Part shown: positions 1-4,361 of the stretch, one piece after another | Position numbering within the stretch: position 1 is the first letter of the stretch | How the letters are laid out: each line of letters begins with the position of its first letter | DNA from: Cyanobacteriota bacterium | Lineage (GTDB): Bacteria; Cyanobacteriota; Cyanobacteriia; Phormidesmidales; Phormidesmidaceae | Length of the DNA: 5,384 nucleotides | Assembly: GCA_027619675.1 (NCBI GenBank) | Contig: JAQCHG010000170.1 | Span: 1 to 5,384, forward strand | Direction of reading: 5' to 3' | Made by a program: the position numbers and the translations under genes | The notes under the pieces: model-generated | What the model saw: the letters and a program-made list of their open reading frames with translations, nothing else | Told to the model about the DNA's origin: nothing | Database searches by the model: none

Positions 1-390
1 GTTTAGGCGATCTTTGGGAAAGACATTACCCGCTCAGACTGTTGGGTCTCGTACCTCGACGCCAATCTACGGCGGTCTATAACCATTACCGAAAAATTTC
101 CTTTTAAACCTCATCCAGATTCGGAACTGGAGTCTTGCGCCCGAGCCAACCTCACCGCCTGCGGCACCTCTCCTTGGGAAGGAAAGGTTTACTCACAATC
201 TGATTCAAAAGTTAGTCCCAAACTGAGCAGGGGCTCCGGTTCCTTTCCTTCTTAAGGCGAGGCTAGGTGAGGTTTTTCTGATGCTCAAAACTAAAGTTTT
301 CAACTTGGCTGGGGTTTAGTACGACCACAAAGACCGTGGGTGTTATGTACCAACCTGCGCTACAGGAGCCATGGCAAAAGGATTAGGCGT
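1..390. other. Left-edge region without a recognised gene
   Basis: No complete gene is visible on either strand. All three plus-strand frames are partly open. Frame 1 is open from 7 to a TAA at 253-255 but follows an in-frame TAG at 4-6 and has no usual start codon. Frame 2 is open from the edge to TAA at 80-82. Frame 3 is open from the edge to TAA at 105-107 and reads like plausible protein (it includes the residues LGDLWERHYPLRLLGL). One of frames 2 or 3 could be the 3' end of a gene lying left of the window, but I do not recognise either peptide. Positions 148-274 are an inverted-repeat element, listed separately. Positions 275-390 lie downstream of cysK and contain only a weak AT-rich palindrome (AAAACT-AA-AGTTTT, about 286-301). 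I see no clear T-tailed terminator, tRNA or known small RNA. Confidence 0.5.
148..274. repeat. Intergenic inverted-repeat element (MITE-like), degenerate
   Basis: The ends are an exact 9-bp inverted pair: AACCTCACC at 148-156 and GGTGAGGTT at 266-274. An exact 10-bp pair lies inside: GAAGGAAAGG at 178-187 and CCTTTCCTTC at 242-251. Between these anchors the arms also match in part (GCCT.CG then CCTT), so each arm is about 35-40 bp, around a 54-bp centre. The left arm folds by itself as CCTCTCCTT-GGG-AAGGAAAGG (167-187, one mismatch). From memory this layout, CTCTCCTT hairpins bounded by AACCTCACC-type ends, resembles a widespread cyanobacterial intergenic repeat. That resemblance was not checked by a search. 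No transposase is present, so if mobile it would be non-autonomous. Confidence 0.6.
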
Positions 391-1383
391 TCAGCTTTTG
401 GGGATGAGCTGATCAGACCAGAGCCCCTTTGTGGTTAACCAATCTTGGCTAAAGAGGCGAGATTGGTAGCGGGCACCGCTGTCACAGAGTACCGTCACGA
501 TGGTGTGCCCTGGCCCCAGTTGTTTGGCTAGCTTCACCGCCGCCCCCACATTGATGCCGACGGAACCGCCCATGAACAGACCGTCTTTGTGGAGCAATTG
601 ATAAATCACTTGCAGGGCTTCTGGGTCCGTGACCTGGATGGCATCGTCGGCAGGGGCACCCGCCATGTTGGCCGTGACCCGACTGTTGCCAATGCCCTCC
701 GTAATGGAATTGCCTTCCGTGGCAATTTCCCCAGTTTTCACATAGCTATAGAGGCCGCTCCCCATCGGGTCCGCCACTACGCATTTGAGGTTAGGGTTCT
801 TTTCCTTCAAAAACATCGCTGTGCCCGCATAGGTGCCCCCGGTACCTGTAGCCGCCACCCAGGCATCTACTTTGCCGTCGGTCTGGGTCCAAATTTCCGG
901 GCCAGTGGTCTCGTAATGGGCTTGGCGGTTGGCCAGGTTGTCAAATTGATTGGCCCAGATGGCGTTGTCCATGTCCGTCGCCAGCCGCCCCGACAGCTTG
1001 ACGTAGTTGTTGGGGTCTTTGTAGGGCACGGCGGGCACCGGGCGCACCTCTGCCCCGAGGGTGCGCAGCATGTCCATTTTTTCCTGGGATTGGGTTTCAG
1101 GAATGATGATCAAGCAGCGGTAACCCTTGGCGTTGCAAATGTGGGCTAAGCCAATCCCGGTGTTGCCAGCGGTGCCTTCAACTACGGTGCCCCCCGGCTT
1201 GAGCAACCCTTGCTGCTCGGCGTCTTGAATGATGTAGAGGGCGGCGCGGTCTTTGACAGAGCCACCAGGGTTCAGAAATTCCGCCTTGCCTAAAATCTCG
1301 CAGCCCGTCTCTTCGCTGAAGCTATTGAGTCGAATGAGGGGCGTGTTGCCGACCGTGCCGACGAAACCGTGTTTGATATCCAT
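391..1383 (-). CDS. cysK: Cysteine synthase (O-acetylserine sulfhydrylase), PLP-dependent
   Basis: This enzyme makes L-cysteine from O-acetyl-L-serine and sulfide in the cytoplasm, the last step of sulfate assimilation. The 330-residue protein has the fold-type II PLP layout. The Schiff-base lysine is K44 in GGSVKDRA, the substrate-binding loop is EGTAGNTG (69-76), the PLP-phosphate loop is GTGGT (180-184), and GGSVGINVG lies near the C-terminus. The EGTAGNTG loop differs from the TSGNTG of E. coli CysK, and the whole sequence reads like the conserved cyanobacterial form. Length is normal. I chose the ATG at 1383 because AGGG lies 7 nt upstream (1391-1394) and cyanobacterial homologues start with MDIK. 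An in-frame TTG at 1416 would add 11 residues but has no good ribosome binding site. The gene stands alone, with the divergent neighbour 337 bp away. A cystathionine beta-synthase-type side activity cannot be excluded. Confidence 0.95.
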   Translation of the reverse strand: MDIKHGFVGTVGNTPLIRLNSFSEETGCEILGKAEFLNPGGSVKDRAALYIIQDAEQQGLLKPGGTVVEGTAGNTGIGLAHICNAKGYRCLIIIPETQSQEKMDMLRTLGAEVRPVPAVPYKDPNNYVKLSGRLATDMDNAIWANQFDNLANRQAHYETTGPEIWTQTDGKVDAWVAATGTGGTYAGTAMFLKEKNPNLKCVVADPMGSGLYSYVKTGEIATEGNSITEGIGNSRVTANMAGAPADDAIQVTDPEALQVIYQLLHKDGLFMGGSVGINVGAAVKLAKQLGPGHTIVTVLCDSGARYQSRLFSQDWLTTKGLWSDQLIPKS

Positions 1384-1442
1384 CCTGAAACCCTGTCTAT
1401 CCGCAATCTTAAGCAAAGGTCACTTTACCTATCCTAAGGGTT

Positions 1443-1478
1443 GGTGGGGGGCTATCCGTGGCGGATTCCCCAGCCACC
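1443..1478. promoter_or_regulatory. Long hairpin in the cysK upstream region
   Basis: The sequence can fold as three stacked stems: GGTGG (1443-1447) with CCACC (1474-1478), GGGG (1448-1451) with CCCC (1468-1471), and ATCCG (1454-1458) with CGGAT (1462-1466) around a TGG loop. Only a small internal loop and a 2-nt bulge interrupt it, giving 14 pairs. It starts 59 nt upstream of the cysK ATG, so it would lie in the 5' leader if transcription starts beyond 1478. A shorter alternative pairing, GTGGC (1458-1462) with GCCAC (1473-1477), is mutually exclusive with it. No T-run follows on either strand, so it is not a standard terminator. Function is unknown. Confidence 0.4.
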
Positions 1479-1498
1479 GATGCAGCGGCGGGATGTCT

Positions 1499-1544
1499 GC
1501 GATCGCTTGGGGAAAACCCCATGGGCGATCGCCAACCCATGGGT
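1499..1544. repeat. HIP1 pair with duplicated CCCATGGG palindrome
   Basis: Two HIP1 octamers (GCGATCGC) lie at 1499-1506 and 1525-1532. The second is flanked by two exact copies of the palindrome CCCATGGG, at 1518-1525 and 1536-1543. The right copy extends to ACCCATGGGT (1535-1544). The two palindromes can also pair with each other as a hairpin. HIP1 is the highly iterated palindrome typical of many cyanobacterial genomes. The CCCATGGG duplication is seen in the sequence, and I know of no role for it. Confidence 0.7.
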
Positions 1545-1618
1545 AAGCTTGGCGGTGATTAAGCCGGGATGAGGTAGGGAAACTACTTACTTGAAATCTC
1601 CGTGAAGTCCCTGAGGTA

Positions 1619-1648
1619 TTGGGCTGAAATACTGTCAGCTTGGATACT
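1619..1648 (+). promoter_or_regulatory. Weak sigma70-like promoter candidate for the PEP-CTERM gene
   Basis: TTGGGC (1619-1624) and GATACT (1643-1648) are separated by 18 bp, about 72 nt upstream of the ATG at 1721. Each hexamer matches its consensus only in part. This is the best pair I found by eye, not a firm assignment. Confidence 0.25.
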
Positions 1649-1720
1649 TTTGGAAATGAAGGTGTTACCGAGTGCGCTACTGAATCTTTCCGTTAACGCT
1701 TCATTCTCAAGGGTTTATCC

Positions 1721-2509
1721 ATGACACGTCTTTCCCACTGGGCTCTGTTCGGAGCCGCTGCTGCGAGTGTAATGACCTTTGCACCTGCTGCCCAAGCCTT
1801 TACCTATGCCTACAGCCCAATCACCGATCTTGAATTTAACCAGCTCATTCTCGATGGTGAGTTTGAAGAACTGTTTGTCGCAGAAAGCCGCTTTGGCAAT
1901 GGTCAAACCAATGGCGATCGCGAACTTGGCATCAACCAGCCCATTCTGCCGAATGGTTTGGGAGGATTGATGGGGGGCTTACCCTTTGCGGGTGCCGAAG
2001 GTCAACGGCAGTGGGTTTCAGGGGAAGCCGTCAATTTCTCTTTGACCTACGATGCGCCCAGCGGTTTGATCACCTACACCGTTGGTGGTCAAGTGCTCAA
2101 TGCCACCACGACGGCCTTCAGCCCCAACGGTATTTTTCTGCGTACCCGCGCCCAGGGTCGGAACGACACTAGCGATGCCGCCCTCTCCCTCACCAATCTC
2201 AATCTGACCGATGCCAGCGGTTCCCAGGCCCTAGGTCTGCTCGAATCTGAGGGTAATGATGGGGCATCGGATGTTGACTACATCGTCATTTCGGACCTGA
2301 GCGGTTCCTTTACCCTGACCGGGACGCAGACTTTTTCTTGGCATGGGGCTACGCCCAATGGCTCTCGCCTAGCGACCCAAATCAAAGTAGGTGGGGGTAG
2401 CTACACCGCTGGAGAAGATCCTGAAGCGGTACCGGAACCCGTCGCCATCCTGGGCACCTTGGCGGCAGTGGGGGTGGGCTTGGCGAGCAAGTGCCGTTCC
2501 CTGGCCTAG
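1721..2509 (+). CDS. Exported PEP-CTERM sorting-domain protein
   Basis: This 262-residue protein is exported and probably processed by an exosortase; its function is unknown. Residues 1-26 are a Sec-type signal peptide with a likely cleavage site after AQA (24-26). The mature part is rich in Gly, Thr, Ser and Asn and looks beta-rich. Residues of about 46-225 (FVAESR at 52-57, QWVSGEAVNF at 97-106, IFLRTRA at 138-144) resemble, from memory, the 'choice-of-anchor W' domain that is paired with C-terminal anchors. The C-terminus has VPEP (237-240), a hydrophobic stretch (about 241-255) and a short tail with K257 and R259, the standard PEP-CTERM layout. The ATG has AAGGG 7 nt upstream (1709-1713). 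A strong terminator 53 nt after the stop suggests a single-gene transcript. No exosortase gene is in the window. Surface or extracellular-matrix location is inferred from the family. Confidence 0.88.
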   Translation: MTRLSHWALFGAAAASVMTFAPAAQAFTYAYSPITDLEFNQLILDGEFEELFVAESRFGNGQTNGDRELGINQPILPNGLGGLMGGLPFAGAEGQRQWVSGEAVNFSLTYDAPSGLITYTVGGQVLNATTTAFSPNGIFLRTRAQGRNDTSDAALSLTNLNLTDASGSQALGLLESEGNDGASDVDYIVISDLSGSFTLTGTQTFSWHGATPNGSRLATQIKVGGGSYTAGEDPEAVPEPVAILGTLAAVGVGLASKCRSLA

Positions 2510-2525
2510 GGGCGGATTCGGGGAA

Positions 2526-2542
2526 GCAGGGGTGCGCCCTGC
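2526..2542 (+). other. Short hairpin after the PEP-CTERM gene
   Basis: GCAGGG (2526-2531) pairs with CCCTGC (2537-2542) around a GTGCG loop. Only AAAA follows, so it is not itself a terminator. It might protect the 3' end of the transcript, or it may be chance. Confidence 0.3.
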
Positions 2543-2561
2543 CCAAAATTGACTGCTGACC

Positions 2562-2595
2562 TTGGCTGGATTCCACCAGAATCCAGCCAATTTTT
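2562..2595 (+). terminator. Rho-independent terminator of the PEP-CTERM gene
   Basis: A perfect 12-bp stem, TTGGCTGGATTC (2562-2573) with GAATCCAGCCAA (2579-2590), closes a CACCA loop and is followed directly by TTTTT (2591-2595). It lies 53 nt downstream of the 2509 stop codon. It separates this gene from the transporter that starts about 70 nt later. It is the clearest intrinsic terminator in the window. Confidence 0.85.
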
Positions 2596-2667
2596 ATGGG
2601 GCTCCAGGGTCAAAGTCCCCACAGGACTGCGATAGGCTGACCAAGCAGATTGGGCAGAGGTGGGGCA

Positions 2668-3582
2668 TTGGGCAGTTTGGTCATCGGGCAGGGGGAAGGG
2701 GCGGCGCTGGTGGCGGCGGCCCTATGGGCGGTTTCGACGGTGTTGTTTGGGCGGTTGGGTAAGACCCTGCGCCCCCTGGTGCTGAACCTGGTGAAGGGGA
2801 TGGTGGCGATCGCCTTTATCCTGTTAACCCTGCTGTGGCGCTGGGGGCAGGCCCCGGACCTCCCCCCCCTGGCGGTGGTGTGGCTGTTGCTGAGTGGGGC
2901 GATCGGCATTGGGCTGGGGGATACTGCCTACTTCAGCGCGGTGAATAGTTTGGGGGCGCGGCGGGCGCTGCTGTTAGAGTCCCTAGCCCCGCCCCTAGCG
3001 GCCCTGCTGGCTTGGGCCTGGTTGCAAGAAGCCCTCAGCGCCCTGGCCTGGGGGGGGATTTTTCTCACCGTGCTGGGGGTGGCCTGGGTGATTTCTGAGC
3101 GGGTGCCCGCTGCCCCCCAGGTGGGTACAGAGCCCTTGGTGCCTGTATGGCGGGGGGTGATGTGGGGATTGCTGGCGGTGGTGGGTCAGGCCACGGGGTC
3201 GGTGTTGTCTCGGGCGGCCCTGGCGGATACGGTGGTGGACCCGTTGTGGAGCAGTTTGCTGCGGTTGACGGCGGGGGGGGCGGTGTTGGTCGCCCTGCTC
3301 ACCCTGCGGGGGCAATGGCGGGAACCGTTGCAGGTGGCGCGATCGCCCCAAATCTGGCCGGTGTTGGTGCTCACCGCCTTTCTGGGGACCTATCTGGCCA
3401 TCTGGCTCCAGCAGGTAGCCTTTAAATACGCCCCAACGGGCATCGCCCAATCTCTATTGGCCACCAGCCCCCTGTTTGTGCTGCCCCTGGCGGCCATGCT
3501 GGGCGATCTCGTCACTGGGCGTGCGGTGTTGGGGGTGTTGGTGGCCTTGACGGGGGTGTGGATGTTGATGGGGGCAGGGTGA
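2668..3582 (+). CDS. EamA/DMT-superfamily membrane transporter
   Basis: This is an integral inner-membrane protein of about 304 residues with roughly ten hydrophobic segments in two EamA repeats. The first covers about residues 8-148 and ends with the typical LLLESLAPPLAALLAWAWLQE region. The second covers about 160-300 and has the matching IAQSLLATSPLFVLPLAAML region. Family members usually export amino acids or other small metabolites, but the substrate cannot be told from sequence. There is no in-frame ATG at the N-terminus. I chose the TTG at 2668 because AGAGG lies 7 nt upstream (2656-2660). TTG at 2650 or 2677 is also possible and would change only the few residues before the first membrane segment. 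The gene is very G-rich and carries three 8-bp G or C runs (2862-2869, 3050-3057, 3273-3280), with the frame intact across all of them. It follows a terminator, so it probably has its own promoter. Confidence 0.88.
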   Translation: MGSLVIGQGEGAALVAAALWAVSTVLFGRLGKTLRPLVLNLVKGMVAIAFILLTLLWRWGQAPDLPPLAVVWLLLSGAIGIGLGDTAYFSAVNSLGARRALLLESLAPPLAALLAWAWLQEALSALAWGGIFLTVLGVAWVISERVPAAPQVGTEPLVPVWRGVMWGLLAVVGQATGSVLSRAALADTVVDPLWSSLLRLTAGGAVLVALLTLRGQWREPLQVARSPQIWPVLVLTAFLGTYLAIWLQQVAFKYAPTGIAQSLLATSPLFVLPLAAMLGDLVTGRAVLGVLVALTGVWMLMGAG

Positions 3583-3584
3583 GG

Positions 3585-3675
3585 GGATTTTGGATTGCGG
3601 ATTTTGGATTGCGGATTGCTGACTCCTCGCTCCTGACTCCTGACTCCTGACTCCTCGCTCCTGACTCCTCACTTC
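3585..3675. repeat. Tandem heptanucleotide array (STRR-like), 13 units
   Basis: Ninety-one bases form 13 consecutive heptamers in perfect register. The first five are GGATTTT, GGATTGC, GGATTTT, GGATTGC, GGATTGC (3585-3619). The next eight are TGACTCC, TCGCTCC, three TGACTCC, TCGCTCC, TGACTCC and a degenerate TCACTTC (3620-3675). The array begins 2 nt after the transporter stop codon. Short tandemly repeated repetitive (STRR) heptamers of this kind are known from filamentous cyanobacterial genomes. The minus-strand reading through it is repeat-derived and not a real protein. Confidence 0.88.
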
Positions 3676-3682
3676 AGAATTT

Positions 3683-3709
3683 CAGATCGGGGTGAGGATT
3701 GCCGATCTG
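3683..3709. repeat. Inverted repeat between the heptamer array and msrB
   Basis: CAGATCGG (3683-3690) and CCGATCTG (3702-3709) are an exact 8-bp inverted pair around an 11-nt loop. No T-run follows on the plus strand, so it is not a canonical terminator for the transporter gene. It starts 8 nt after the end of the heptamer array. Confidence 0.5.
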
Positions 3710-3761
3710 GGGCTGGCGGTGACGGTGGGGACGCTACGTTAGGATGAAGCCTGAAGCGTCG

Positions 3762-3789
3762 GGACAGGGCGGGGTTTGCCCCGCTGTCC
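3762..3789 (+). promoter_or_regulatory. GC-rich hairpin in the msrB upstream region
   Basis: GGACA (3762-3766) pairs with TGTCC (3785-3789) and GCGGGG (3769-3774) pairs with CCCCGC (3779-3784) around a TTTG loop, giving 11 pairs with one 2-nt GG bulge. It ends 37 nt before the msrB ATG. It has no T-tail. It could be a 5'-leader structure, or the tail of a terminator whose T-run has been lost. The function is not known. Confidence 0.45.
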
Positions 3790-3826
3790 GGCGATTGTGG
3801 AACGCGCTGATGGGGAAATATTCACC

Positions 3827-4225
3827 ATGGTCGAGAAGGTTAAAAAGACAGAACAGGAATGGCGGCAACAACTGACGCCGGAGCAGTACCACGTCACCCG
3901 TGAGCACGGGACGGAGCGGGCCTTTACGGGCAAGTACCACGACAATAAGGCCGCTGGCACCTATCACTGTGTCTGCTGCGGGGCGGAGTTGTTTAACTCG
4001 GAGACCAAGTATGAGTCGGGTACGGGGTGGCCCAGTTTTTGGGCTCCCTCGAAGGATGAAAATGTGGCCACCAAGCGGGATTTCAGCCACTTTATGATCC
4101 GCACCGAGGTGCTCTGTAGCCAGTGCGATGCCCACTTGGGCCATGTGTTTGGCGATGGTCCCCGGCCCACCGGGCAGCGCTATTGTATGAACTCGGCGGC
4201 GTTGGATTTTAAGCCTGCTGAGTAA
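3827..4225 (+). CDS. msrB: Peptide-methionine (R)-S-oxide reductase
   Basis: This enzyme reduces methionine-R-sulfoxide in oxidised proteins back to methionine, in the cytoplasm. The 132-residue protein is a stand-alone MsrB domain of normal length. The structural zinc is held by C48 and C51 (CVCCG) and C97 and C100 (CSQC). The substrate motif is SGTGWPSFW (64-72), HLGHVF is at 103-108, and the catalytic cysteine is C120 in RYCMNSAAL. The usual resolving cysteine in SGCGWPSF is a threonine here (T66), as in plant MSRB1, which suggests regeneration without that internal disulfide; C50 is an extra cysteine beside the zinc site. I chose the ATG at 3827 because MsrB proteins start near there and GGGGA lies 10 nt upstream. 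An in-frame TTG at 3776 would add 17 residues lying inside the upstream hairpin. There is no signal peptide and no fused MsrA. Confidence 0.95.
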   Translation: MVEKVKKTEQEWRQQLTPEQYHVTREHGTERAFTGKYHDNKAAGTYHCVCCGAELFNSETKYESGTGWPSFWAPSKDENVATKRDFSHFMIRTEVLCSQCDAHLGHVFGDGPRPTGQRYCMNSAALDFKPAE

Positions 4226-4361
4226 TGCCAGCCCGATGGGTGGGCTGACTCCATAAACACCAATCAAAACCACCCTATCCCCGTCTGTTGAGCGGGTTCA
4301 CCCTGATGGACCGCTGCCCCACAGCCGGGTATAGGGGCTTCAAACGGTGCCCGCAGGTTCT
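4226..4361. other. Convergent intergenic region with a short hairpin
   Basis: This 136-bp gap separates the ends of msrB and the NFACT gene. CAGCCC (4229-4234) pairs with GGGCTG (4242-4247) around a 7-nt loop, 4 nt after the msrB stop codon. It could form on transcripts from both strands, but neither side has a T-run. A weaker CCCG/CGGG pair lies at about 4279-4295. These may mark transcript ends of both genes, with low certainty. Confidence 0.35.

Larger units (their letters stand above)
1384..1720. other. Divergent intergenic region between cysK and the PEP-CTERM gene
   Basis: These 337 bases must contain the promoters of both divergent genes. They hold a long hairpin (1443-1478), two HIP1 sites with flanking palindromes (1499-1544) and a weak sigma70-like promoter candidate on the plus strand (1619-1648), each listed separately. 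A small wobble-containing stem, AGGTAG-GGAAA-CTACTT, lies at about 1572-1588. I find no tRNA, no known riboswitch, and no reading frame on either strand that looks like real protein. On the cysK side I could not identify a convincing -35/-10 pair. Confidence 0.6.

Noticed and set aside
114..131. CCAGATTCGGAACTGG, which on the minus strand resembles a tRNA T-arm
   Set aside because: The loop is one nucleotide too long, the stem has only four pairs, and no acceptor, D or anticodon arm can be built around it.
589..1149. 186-codon plus-strand reading frame
   Set aside because: It lies wholly opposite cysK, which is a well-conserved enzyme, and its protein looks like a shadow of a GC-rich gene.
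1574..1586. Possible NtcA site GTA-N-TAC upstream of the PEP-CTERM gene
   Set aside because: The spacing is 7 nt rather than the required 8, and no suitably placed -10 element follows it.
3454..3672. Minus-strand reading with a periodic RSQES/RSQQS pattern
   Set aside because: It is the translation of the tandem heptamer array plus the reverse of the transporter gene, and it has no ribosome binding site or family match.
3662..3675. ACTCCTCACTT resembles the core of the cyanobacterial small RNA Yfr1 (ACTCCTCACAC)
   Set aside because: It is the end of the heptamer array, and the flanking stems and terminator of Yfr1 are missing.
3585..3675. CRISPR array
   Set aside because: The 7-nt units follow one another directly, with no spacers and no 24-40-nt repeats.
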